Assembly: GCA_015071005.1 (NCBI GenBank)
Contig: SVIG01000001.1
Span: forward strand, 124,001 to 188,000
DNA: 64,000 nucleotides
Origin: Clostridiales bacterium
GTDB taxonomy: Bacteria > Bacillota > Clostridia > Christensenellales > Borkfalkiaceae
Reading direction: 5' to 3'
Shown: piece after piece, positions 55,107 to 62,705 of the stretch
Numbering within the stretch: the first letter of the stretch is position 1
Layout: the number at the start of each line of letters is the position of its first letter
Program-made: the position numbers and the translations under genes
The notes under the pieces: model-generated
Database searches by the model: none
What the model saw: only the letters and a program-made list of their open reading frames with translations
Told to the model about the DNA's origin: nothing

Positions 55107-56783
55107 TCATACCTTCGTGATGATGTCCGCAATCGCGCCGCCAGGGGGAAGCATGGGCAATACCATTTCGTCCTTGTCGATAGTAACGTCGATTACGCTT
55201 ACCTTGCCCGACGCGAGCGCCGCTTCAAAGGCTTTCTTGAATTCCACTTGCGTTTCCGCTTTATAGCCGTCCGCGCCAAACGCTTTTGCGAGTGCAACGA
55301 AATCGGTCTTTCTCGTCAAAATCGTATTGGAATATCTCTTGCCGAAGAACAAGGTTTGCCATTGTCTTACCATACCCAAAACGCCGTTATTCAAGAGTAC
55401 GATTACAACGGGGATTTTGTAGGTGACTGCCGTAGCGAGTTCGTTCAAGTTCATACCGAAGCTGCCGTCACCCGTAATCAAGACTACGGGGTCTTTCGTC
55501 GCTACGTACGCACCCATCGCCGCACCAAGACCAAAGCCCATCGTACCCAAGCCGCCGCTACTTACGATTCTTCTCGGGCCGTCGAAATGCGCGTACTGCG
55601 CAGCCCACATTTGGTGCTGACCAACGTCCGTCGCGATCACCGTTCTTGCAGGCTTCAACGCATTGATCGTTTCAAATACCTGCTTAGGGGTAAGGGGCGC
55701 TTTTGCCGCCGCCGCGATTTCTTCTTCGAATTGTTTTTCTTGATTTTTAAGCTCGTTCACTCTCGCAAGCCAAGCGGGTTTTTCGCTCGCTTCGCACTTT
55801 GCCGCGATGCGCTTGAAGGAGTCTTCTACGTCGCCGACCAAGCCAAGGTCTACGCGTACGTTTTTATTGACTTCCGCGCTGTCGGGATCGAGCTGAATAA
55901 TCTTGCTCGTCTTCGCGAACTTGGAAACGTTCCCCGTCGCTCTATCCGAGAAACGAACGCCGACCGCCAAAATTAAGTCCGCTTCGTTTTGGGACATGGA
56001 CGACGCGTAATGTCCGTGCATACCTTGCATACCAAGGAAACGTTCGTTATCCTGCGGTACGGAAGAAAGCCCCATGAACGAACAGCCGATCACCGCGCCG
56101 ATCTTTTCCGCGAACTTGACGATGTCGTCGCCCATACCAAGCCCTGCCGCGCCGCCGCCCACGTAAATATACGGGCGTTTCGCTTCCGCGATCAATTCCA
56201 CCGCTTTATCGATCAAGCTTTCCTTTACCTTGGGCAAGGGAATTTTTTCTACGACGGGTTGGGGTTCGTACTCGTATTTGCCTACTTGTACGTCCTTAGG
56301 AATATCGACAAGGACGGGTCCAGGTCTGCCCGACTTTGCAATCGAGAACGCCTTGCGAATGGTGTCCGCCAAGTCTTCAATCTTGCTGACGAAGAAATTG
56401 TGCTTGGTGATGGGCAAGGTCACGCCCGTGATATCGATTTCTTGGAAGCTGTCCTTACCGATGAGCGAGCAAGGCACGTTGCCGGTGATGGCAACCATGG
56501 GAATGCTATCGAGCATAGCCGTTGCGATACCCGTGACAAGGTTGGTCGCGCCCGGGCCGCTCGTTGCGATACAAACGCCGACCTTCCCCGTCGCGCGCGA
56601 ATAACCGTCCGCCGCGTGGGAAGCACCCTGCTCGTGCGCCGTAAGAATATGATTGATTTCGTCTTTATATTCGTAAAGCGCGTCGTAGATATTGATAACT
56701 TGACCGCCGGGATAACCGAAAACGTCGGTAACCCCTTGTTCAATCAAGGTACGAATTAAAATTTGTGCACCGTTTAATTTCAT
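55107..56783 (-). CDS. ilvB: acetolactate synthase large (catalytic) subunit
   Basis: A 558-residue thiamine-diphosphate enzyme that makes acetolactate or acetohydroxybutyrate, the first common step. The Glu of the ThDP site is in DVFGYPGGQVINIYDAL..EQGASHAADGYSRATGKVG, the FAD-binding middle domain follows, and the ThDP/metal motif is GDGSFGMNLNELATAV. The QMWAAQYAHF block is typical of biosynthetic enzymes. AAGGAG precedes the ATG. The modular repeat copy 3 lies between this gene and leuA. Confidence 0.97.
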   Translation of the reverse strand: MKLNGAQILIRTLIEQGVTDVFGYPGGQVINIYDALYEYKDEINHILTAHEQGASHAADGYSRATGKVGVCIATSGPGATNLVTGIATAMLDSIPMVAITGNVPCSLIGKDSFQEIDITGVTLPITKHNFFVSKIEDLADTIRKAFSIAKSGRPGPVLVDIPKDVQVGKYEYEPQPVVEKIPLPKVKESLIDKAVELIAEAKRPYIYVGGGAAGLGMGDDIVKFAEKIGAVIGCSFMGLSSVPQDNERFLGMQGMHGHYASSMSQNEADLILAVGVRFSDRATGNVSKFAKTSKIIQLDPDSAEVNKNVRVDLGLVGDVEDSFKRIAAKCEASEKPAWLARVNELKNQEKQFEEEIAAAAKAPLTPKQVFETINALKPARTVIATDVGQHQMWAAQYAHFDGPRRIVSSGGLGTMGFGLGAAMGAYVATKDPVVLITGDGSFGMNLNELATAVTYKIPVVIVLLNNGVLGMVRQWQTLFFGKRYSNTILTRKTDFVALAKAFGADGYKAETQVEFKKAFEAALASGKVSVIDVTIDKDEMVLPMLPPGGAIADIITKV

Positions 56784-56815
56784 ATATGTTTTTACTCCTT
56801 ATTGTTGATGATATG

Positions 56816-57052
56816 CAATTGACGGCTACGCCGTCGTGAATTGCGTTGCTTTGCAACGCGTGAATTGGCTTTGCCGTGAATTGAACTCTATGCGTTCGTG
56901 AATTGCATTACTTCGTAATGCGTTGTGGAATTATTTATATATTTTTCAATAACGAATTGCTTTTTGGAAAAAGCAATTCAATTCGCGCAAGTTTTGCTTG
57001 CAATTCACGTTTTCGTTAGAAAACAATTCACGCAAATTTATTTGCAATTCAC
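56816..57052. repeat. modular GTGAATTG/CAATTCAC element, copy 3
   Basis: Mini-hairpins ACGGCTACGCCGT, CGTTGCTTTGCAACG, GGCTTTGCC and CATTACTTCGTAATG are joined by (C)GTGAATTG. The AT-rich core is TATTTATATATTTTTCAA, and the right half uses CAATTCACG with TTTTCGTTAGAAAA. It ends four bases from the leuA stop. Confidence 0.85.
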
Positions 57053-57055
57053 TTT

Positions 57056-58714
57056 TTATAACATACGGTTGACTGCCGAGACCAACGCCCTCACCGACGA
57101 CGTCATAATATCGCTGTGGATACCCGTACCCCAATAGGTTTTGCCGTCCGCTACGATACTGATATAGGAAGCGGCGGATGCGGTGGATTTTCCTTCCAAT
57201 GCGTGCTGTACGTACGTTTCCAAAACGAAATCCTTGCCGATTACCTGCTTGATAGCGCTTGATACGCAGTCGAGTCGACCGTTGCCGACAACGTCCGTTT
57301 GCACGTTCTTGCCTTGGTATTCGACGATAATCTTACCACGTACCGTGTCCGCGTCCACGTCCTCGTAGGTCGCGTTGACGATACGGAGCTTGTCGCGCAG
57401 GTTCACGAAATCGTTCATGAAGATTTCATAGACTTCCTGCGGCGAGAGTTCCTTGTGCGCGTGGTCGGAAATGCTCTTTACGTGATAGCCGAACACCTCG
57501 CGCATCTTGGGCGGGAGCACCAAATTGAACTGCGTTTCGAGTATGTACCCGATACCCCCCTTCCCCGATTGGGAATTGATGCGGATAACGTCCGCTTCGT
57601 ACACTCTGCCAACGTCGGCAGGGTCGATGGGGAGATAGGGAACCGTCCACGTATTCGAGTTCTTTTCGACGCGGTATTTCATACCCTTTGCTATCGCGTC
57701 TTGGTGAGAACCGCTAAATGCCGCGAATACGAGCGAACCGCTATACGGTTGACGTTCGCTGACCTTCATTCTCGTCACTCGTTCGTACACCTTCGTGATC
57801 GCGGGCAAATCGGAGAAATCCAACTGCGGATCGACGCCTTGCGAGAACATGTTCAAGGCAAGGGTGATAATGTCGACGTTGCCCGTTCTTTCGCCGTTGC
57901 CAAATAACGTACCTTCGATTCTGTCGCCCCCTGCAAGCAAGCCCATTTCACTATCCGCTACCGCGCAACCACGGTCGTTATGCGGATGCAAGGAAATGAT
58001 CACGTTTTCACGGTTTTTCAAGTTCTTGCACATGTATTCGACTTGGTTTGCGTATACGTGCGGCATCGAGTGGGAAACGGTGACGGGCAAGTTAATGATT
58101 GCCTTATCGTTTTCCGTCGGCTGCCAAATATCCAGCACCGCGTTGCAAATTTCCGCTGCGAATTCGGGTTCCGTACCCGTAAAGCTTTCGGGGGAATATT
58201 CAAAGGTGATCTTCCCTTCCGCCTTTTCGCGATACTCTTTGCAAAGCTTCGCGCCGAACACGGCGATATCGATGATTTCTTTCTTTTCCCGTCTAAATAC
58301 CTGTTGGCGTTGCGCTACGGACGTGGAGTTATACAAATGCACGATCGCGTTTTTCGCACCCTTCAAAGCCTCGAAGGTCTTGGCGATGATATGTTCGCGC
58401 GATTGCGTAAGCACTTGGATCGTCACGTCGTCGGGGATAAGGTTTTCCTCGATGAGCTTGCGGCAGAATTCATATTCCGTTTCACTCGCCGCAGGGAAAC
58501 CGATTTCGATTTCCTTAAAGCCGACGTAGCAAAGGAGTTTGAAAAACTCCAATTTTTCCTCCAAGCTCATGGGAATAATGAGCGCCTGATTGCCGTCGCG
58601 CAAATCGACGCTGCACCACACGGGCGGTTTGTCAATGGCGGATTTTTTCACCCAGTCCATCGTCACGCCTTGCGGTTCAAAATACTGTTTTACATACTTT
58701 TTACTGTTTTTCAT
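57056..58714 (-). CDS. leuA: 2-isopropylmalate synthase
   Basis: A 552-residue enzyme that condenses acetyl-CoA and 2-ketoisovalerate, committing flux to leucine. The HMGL-like TIM barrel has the metal Asp in SVDLRDGNQALI (about 36-47), EIGFPAASETE, VTVSHSMPHVYA and HPHNDRGCAVADSEMGLLAG. The C-terminal allosteric domain (about 440-552) ends ISIVADGKTYWGTGIHSD. The N-terminus (YFEPQGVTMDWVKKSAIDKPPVWCSVDLRDGNQ) and length mark the yeast-like LeuA subclass. A T-box leader controls it. An AGGACAGGA stretch precedes the ATG. Confidence 0.96.
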   Translation of the reverse strand: MKNSKKYVKQYFEPQGVTMDWVKKSAIDKPPVWCSVDLRDGNQALIIPMSLEEKLEFFKLLCYVGFKEIEIGFPAASETEYEFCRKLIEENLIPDDVTIQVLTQSREHIIAKTFEALKGAKNAIVHLYNSTSVAQRQQVFRREKKEIIDIAVFGAKLCKEYREKAEGKITFEYSPESFTGTEPEFAAEICNAVLDIWQPTENDKAIINLPVTVSHSMPHVYANQVEYMCKNLKNRENVIISLHPHNDRGCAVADSEMGLLAGGDRIEGTLFGNGERTGNVDIITLALNMFSQGVDPQLDFSDLPAITKVYERVTRMKVSERQPYSGSLVFAAFSGSHQDAIAKGMKYRVEKNSNTWTVPYLPIDPADVGRVYEADVIRINSQSGKGGIGYILETQFNLVLPPKMREVFGYHVKSISDHAHKELSPQEVYEIFMNDFVNLRDKLRIVNATYEDVDADTVRGKIIVEYQGKNVQTDVVGNGRLDCVSSAIKQVIGKDFVLETYVQHALEGKSTASAASYISIVADGKTYWGTGIHSDIMTSSVRALVSAVNRML

Positions 58715-58737
58715 AATCCTGTCCTTTTCGGGCTAAT

Positions 58738-59017
58738 AAAAAAGTCTCTCTCCGAAAAAGCGCACTGATTGCGCCTTTTAGAAAAGAGACGAAGATACTT
58801 CTCCGCGGTACCACTCTCATTGATGATTGTTCATCCGCTCGTTTTTCTCTATAACGGGAGAACCCGTCCGAATCTAATAAGCGCGACTGCGCCGTTCTCT
58901 CGGCGGCTCGGGGAGGAGCTATATTCCGAAAAGCTGTGTCGACTCGCACCTACCGCCGACTCTCTGTCAAGCAAACCTTACGGATTTTTTTCCCGTCGTA
59001 GCCATTTTTATGCTATT
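58738..59017 (-). promoter_or_regulatory. T-box riboswitch, probably leucine-specific
   Basis: On the minus strand the leader holds an AGAGAG stem I start, a GAATATAGCTCCTCCCCGAGC segment with a CTC (Leu) triplet six bases before GAGC, and the T-box AGAGTGGTACCGCGG (about 58810-58796). A terminator hairpin follows: GTCTCT/AGAGAC arms (58790-58744) and T6. Uncharged tRNA-Leu should allow read-through into leuA. The specifier call is by eye. Confidence 0.9.
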
Positions 59018-59023
59018 GCATTT

Positions 59024-59053
59024 ATTCTACTACATTTATAACCGCTTTGTCAA
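59024..59053 (-). promoter_or_regulatory. promoter of the leuA T-box transcript
   Basis: TTGACA (59053..59048) and TAGAAT (59029..59024), 18-base spacer. Confidence 0.75.
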
Positions 59054-59100
59054 CGGTTTTAACCTACTATTCCTTTATAAATAAAGGAAATATTTAGTTA

Positions 59101-59323
59101 GTGAATTGCATTACTGCGTAATGCGTGAATTTTCGCTTCGCTCAGTGAATTGAACGCTTCGCGTTCGTGAATTGCAAGGCTACGCCTTGCGTTAAGGAAT
59201 TATTTATATATTTTATCGCAACGAATTGCTTTCGCTGAAAGCAATTCAATTCACGAGAGCCTGCGGCTCTCAATTCACGCCGACCTTGTCGGCAATTCAC
59301 GTTTTCGTTAGAAAACAATTCAC
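59101..59323. repeat. modular GTGAATTG/CAATTCAC element, copy 4
   Basis: Left units carry CATTACTGCGTAATG, a GAGCGAAGCG-type hairpin, AACGCTTCGCGTT and CAAGGCTACGCCTTG. The core is TTATTTATATATTTTATC. The right units are AGAGCCTGCGGCTCT, CCGACCTTGTCGG and TTTTCGTTAGAAAA. It abuts the ilvE stop codon directly and lies upstream of the leuA promoter. Confidence 0.85.
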
Positions 59324-60385
59324 TTATAATTTATACACCCAATTAAAGGTATCTTCCACTTTACCCCATTGAATACCCGTCAAGATATCGTAAAGCTTTT
59401 GCGTGACTTCGCCGATCTTGCCGCCGCCGATTACGTATTCGTTGTCGCCGTAAGCAAGCTTGCCGATGGGAGATACAACCGCCGCCGTACCGCAGCCCCA
59501 CGCTTCTTCGAGTGCGCCGCTCTTCATCGCGTCTACGAGTTCGTCTACGGAAAGGAGTCTTTCGCTTACCTTATACCCAAGAGATTTGAGCACTTCGATA
59601 CAGCTCTTTCTCGTAATACCGGGCAAAATCGAGCCGGTGAGCTCGGGGGTGACAATCTCGCCGTTGATCTTGAACATGACGTTCATCGCGCCCACTTCTT
59701 CAATATACTTTCTCTCTACGCCGTCCAGCCATAAAACTTGCGAATAGCCCTTTTTCGCCGCGCGTTCGCCCGCTCTCGTGCTCGCCGCATAGTTGCCGCC
59801 GCACTTGGCATAGCCCGTACCGCCGCGGACCGTTCTTACGTCTTCCCCTTCAATCATAATGCTAACGGGATTGATACCCTCTTTATAGTAGCTGCCCGAG
59901 GGGGATGCGATAATCATAAACGTCGCGCGCTTTACGGCGTGTACGCCAAGCGCCTCGTCGTCGCCGAACATAAAAGGACGAAGATACAAGGACGTCCCAA
60001 ACGACTTGGGCACCCATTTTTCTTCGAGCTTTACAAATGTCGTCAAAAGCTTGAGCATATCCTGCTCGTCCATTTCAGGCAAGCTCATGCGCTCTGCCGA
60101 GCGGTTCATTCTCTTAATATTTTCCATCGGGCGGAAAAGCTGTACGCCGCCGTCTGCGCGACGGTACGCTTTCAAGCCTTCAAAAATTTCCGCGCCATAG
60201 TGAAGTACGGTCGAGGCAGGGTGCAGCGAGATTCTGCCAAACGGCACGATTCGCGCGTCCTTCCAGCCTTCGCTTTCTGTCCAATCCACAATCAACATGT
60301 GGTCGGTAAATACCTTCCCAAACCCTAATTTATCTTCCGGCGGCATCGTGGAGGGAGTCGTCGTTTTCGTGATACTGATTTTCAT
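59324..60385 (-). CDS. ilvE: branched-chain amino acid aminotransferase
   Basis: A 353-residue fold-type IV PLP enzyme that interconverts Val, Leu, Ile and their keto acids. It is of the BCAT group (IlvE type II, about 350 residues). The PLP lysine is about Lys194 in GYAKCGGNYA; ALHYGAEIFEGLKAYR-like VLHYGAEIFEGLKAYRRADG and EEVGAMNVMF are conserved. The second ATG (60385) is taken as start because GGGGG lies seven bases before it, while the ATG at 60391 is too close. It has its own promoter, separate from the T-box-controlled leuA unit. Confidence 0.96.
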   Translation of the reverse strand: MKISITKTTTPSTMPPEDKLGFGKVFTDHMLIVDWTESEGWKDARIVPFGRISLHPASTVLHYGAEIFEGLKAYRRADGGVQLFRPMENIKRMNRSAERMSLPEMDEQDMLKLLTTFVKLEEKWVPKSFGTSLYLRPFMFGDDEALGVHAVKRATFMIIASPSGSYYKEGINPVSIMIEGEDVRTVRGGTGYAKCGGNYAASTRAGERAAKKGYSQVLWLDGVERKYIEEVGAMNVMFKINGEIVTPELTGSILPGITRKSCIEVLKSLGYKVSERLLSVDELVDAMKSGALEEAWGCGTAAVVSPIGKLAYGDNEYVIGGGKIGEVTQKLYDILTGIQWGKVEDTFNWVYKL

Positions 60386-60456
60386 AATCATTCCCCCTTT
60401 TGCAATTCGTTTTTCGAATGAAAGAATGTCCTTTCATTTATTTATATAATGATAAT

Positions 60457-60485
60457 ATCATAGCACACCGAAAAAATTAAGTCAA
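60457..60485 (-). promoter_or_regulatory. ilvE promoter
   Basis: TTGACT (60485..60480) and TATGAT (60462..60457), 17-base spacer. The leader contains an AATGAAAG/CTTTCATT hairpin (about 60417-60440). Confidence 0.7.
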
Positions 60486-60545
60486 CGTTTTTTTCCTATT
60501 AAACGCGTATTTTTTATAAAAAATACCTCTTGAAAGAGAAAAAAA

Positions 60546-60570
60546 ACTCCCTGCTGATTCGCAAGGAGCT
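60546..60570 (-). terminator. terminator after the AGCS symporter gene
   Basis: CTCC-TTGC/GCAG-GGAG hairpin with a T7 tail on the minus strand, 23 bases after the stop. Confidence 0.8.
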
Positions 60571-60592
60571 CTTTTTTTGTCTTTTAAGGATT

Positions 60593-62215
60593 TTATTCGT
60601 TTTCCGCAGGTGCTTGTTCGCTCGCTGCAGCCTCTTCGGATTCTGCCGTATGCGTCACTTTTTCCTCGTCCATTTCAGCAAGCTCGGAAATAAATTCTTC
60701 ATTTTGATCGTCGTATACGGAAAGCATCGGTTTCACGTTTTTACCCTTCTTTCTATCGAAGTAGTTTTTGGAAATGCGCCAAACGAGTCCGCTCATAAAT
60801 ACCAAACCAATCAAGTTGGGCAACGCCATTAAGCCGTTAAATGTATCGGAAATCGCCCAAGCGAGCTCGCCGTCGATACGCGCCGACGCCACCACGAGCA
60901 ACACGTACAAGACTTTGAATACCGTTCTTGCAATTTTTCTGCCCTTTTCACCCGTCTTGCGGAAGAGGAACTCGACCGATTTTTCGCCGTAATAGGACCA
61001 TGCCAAAATCGTAGTAAACGCAAAAAGCGGAAGAATGATTGAGTACACGGTCTCGCCAAACTTACCAAACATCTCACCAAACGCACCCATGGAGACCGCG
61101 GTGTCCGCCGCGGGATTTTTTGCAAAAAGCACAAGCTTATCATTCCCAAAGGTAACAAGAATCACGAGCGCCGTCAAGGTACAAATGATAAAGGTATCGA
61201 AGAACACTTCGAAAATCCCCCAAAGCCCTTGTTTTACAGGCTCACGAGTAACGGACGCGCTGTGCGCGATAACGGAAGAGCCAAGCCCTGCTTCATTCGA
61301 GAATACACCGCGCGCAAGCCCCTTTTGAATGATTTGCGCAAACGCGTAACCGCCAACGCCGCCCACAACCGATTCGAATTCGAAAATATTGCCGAAAATC
61401 ATAGCGAAAGCCGTACCGATCATCGTCACGTTTGCAAAGATGATAATGAGCGCCATTACGATGAAAATCAGAGACATAAAAGGCACGAGAATGGACGTCA
61501 CCCTACCGATACTCTTAATGCCGCCAAGTATGATAAGCGCAAGCACTACCGCCACCACAATACCGACAACCAAGCCGATTGTATCGTTATTCCCAGGCAT
61601 AACTTCTTGGAAAGTGGACGAAATTTTATTCGTTTGCACGCCGCTCATACCGATTGCGGCAAAAGTACAAAATACCGCCGCCATAACGCCGAGAATTTTT
61701 CCAAACGTTTTCAAAAACGTGCCCGTCTTCCCTTTTTGATCTCTGCCCAAGCCTTCTGAAAGATAATAGGCAGGACCACCCGAGAATTCTCCGTTTTTCT
61801 CTTTTTTACGGAAATACAAACCGAGTACGTTTTCGGCATAGTTGGTAATCATACCAAAGAATGCGGAAATCCACATCCAAAATACAGCGCCGGGGCCGCC
61901 CGTCATAATCGCGGACGTTACGCCGACAATGTTGCCCGTACCGACCGTACCCGAAATCGCCGTTGCGAACGCTTCGAACTGCGAAACGGAATTTTCCTTT
62001 TTCGACAAGCCCTTTTTCTTCTTACCGATACTCTTGACCGTCGGGATAATCGTTTCCTTCCACGACGTACCGAATTTCCGCACTTGCATCACACGCGTAC
62101 GGATCGTAATCAAGAGCCCTACGCCAAGGATGAGAATAATCATCGGCCAGCCCCAAACGATTTCGTTGAGCTTGGAATTGGCTTTCTCGATCCATGCCAC
62201 AATCTTATCCCACAT
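60593..62215 (-). CDS. AGCS-family amino acid:cation symporter (glycine/alanine)
   Basis: A 540-residue transporter with about eleven membrane helices that imports glycine or alanine with Na+ (or H+). Conserved blocks are AISGTVGTGNIVGV, GGPGAVFWMWISAFFGMITNYAEN, SGVQTNKI, ARGVFSNEAGLGSSVIAHSA and ILAWSYYGEKS. The C-terminal 60 residues are a cytosolic acidic tail. A GGAGG about nine bases before the ATG supports the start. A tandem glycine riboswitch with a terminator stands upstream, which points to glycine as substrate. Confidence 0.95.
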   Translation of the reverse strand: MWDKIVAWIEKANSKLNEIVWGWPMIILILGVGLLITIRTRVMQVRKFGTSWKETIIPTVKSIGKKKKGLSKKENSVSQFEAFATAISGTVGTGNIVGVTSAIMTGGPGAVFWMWISAFFGMITNYAENVLGLYFRKKEKNGEFSGGPAYYLSEGLGRDQKGKTGTFLKTFGKILGVMAAVFCTFAAIGMSGVQTNKISSTFQEVMPGNNDTIGLVVGIVVAVVLALIILGGIKSIGRVTSILVPFMSLIFIVMALIIIFANVTMIGTAFAMIFGNIFEFESVVGGVGGYAFAQIIQKGLARGVFSNEAGLGSSVIAHSASVTREPVKQGLWGIFEVFFDTFIICTLTALVILVTFGNDKLVLFAKNPAADTAVSMGAFGEMFGKFGETVYSIILPLFAFTTILAWSYYGEKSVEFLFRKTGEKGRKIARTVFKVLYVLLVVASARIDGELAWAISDTFNGLMALPNLIGLVFMSGLVWRISKNYFDRKKGKNVKPMLSVYDDQNEEFISELAEMDEEKVTHTAESEEAAASEQAPAENE

Positions 62216-62276
62216 AGTAAAAAACCTCCATCGTCCTTATCGGACAAAAATATTAACGGATTTTAGGGAGAAAAAA

Positions 62277-62306
62277 ACGGAGTGATTTTGTCTAAAATCA
62301 CTCCGT
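62277..62306 (-). terminator. terminator in the glycine riboswitch expression platform
   Basis: ACGGAGTGATTTT/AAAATCACTCCGT arms followed by T7 on the minus strand, 61 bases before the symporter ATG. Glycine binding should decide whether this stem forms. Confidence 0.85.
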
Positions 62307-62336
62307 AAACAGTCAGTTGTCCTTCAAAATGGCGGT

Positions 62337-62366
62337 AGCAGGTATGCGTTGAACGCAAAAATACCG
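62337..62366. repeat. half copy of the GC-rich palindrome inside the riboswitch leader
   Basis: GCAGGTATGCGTTGAACGC followed by AAAAATACC; the GGTAT/ATACC pairing survives. It lies between the second aptamer and the terminator. Confidence 0.5.
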
Positions 62367-62379
62367 TTTTTGAAAAGCG

Positions 62380-62547
62380 CGACTCTGTCCTTTTGCCTGA
62401 GAGATTGACAAGAATTTTCTTGCTTGCCCCTTCGGCACTCAATTGAATGAGTTTCTCCGGAGTGCTATCCGATTACAGTTCCCGATCTTTCGACCACCTG
62501 AGAGATTCACTCCTTCGGTTGAACGCCACGCGCTCATCTTCTGCAAT
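62380..62547 (-). promoter_or_regulatory. tandem glycine riboswitch
   Basis: The minus strand carries two aptamer-like units. The first has ACCGAAGGAGTGAATCTCTCAGGT, the second GTGCCGAAGGGGCAA and AATCTCTCAGGCAAAAGGACAGAG, the classic glycine-aptamer end. A promoter precedes and an intrinsic terminator follows, all upstream of the AGCS symporter. Confidence 0.93.
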
Positions 62548-62573
62548 CTTCTTATAGCGTTTGCTTGTGTACA

Positions 62574-62603
62574 AGAATACCACACTCTCTTTCCCTTTGT
62601 CAA
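62574..62603 (-). promoter_or_regulatory. promoter of the glycine riboswitch transcript
   Basis: TTGACA (62603..62598) and TATTCT (62579..62574), 18-base spacer, just upstream of the first aptamer. Confidence 0.7.
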
Positions 62604-62643
62604 GGAAATTTTTATAGAATTTCACACTTTTCCCACGTTTTCA

Positions 62644-62673
62644 TTGGCTTTTTTCTCGCGCGCGTGTTATAAT
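62644..62673 (+). promoter_or_regulatory. promoter of the DUF1538 gene
   Basis: TTGGCT (62644-62649) and TATAAT (62668-62673), 18-base spacer, 33 bases before the ATG. Confidence 0.7.
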
Positions 62674-62705
62674 GATTGTATCGAACATTGATAATAAGGT
62701 AAACC

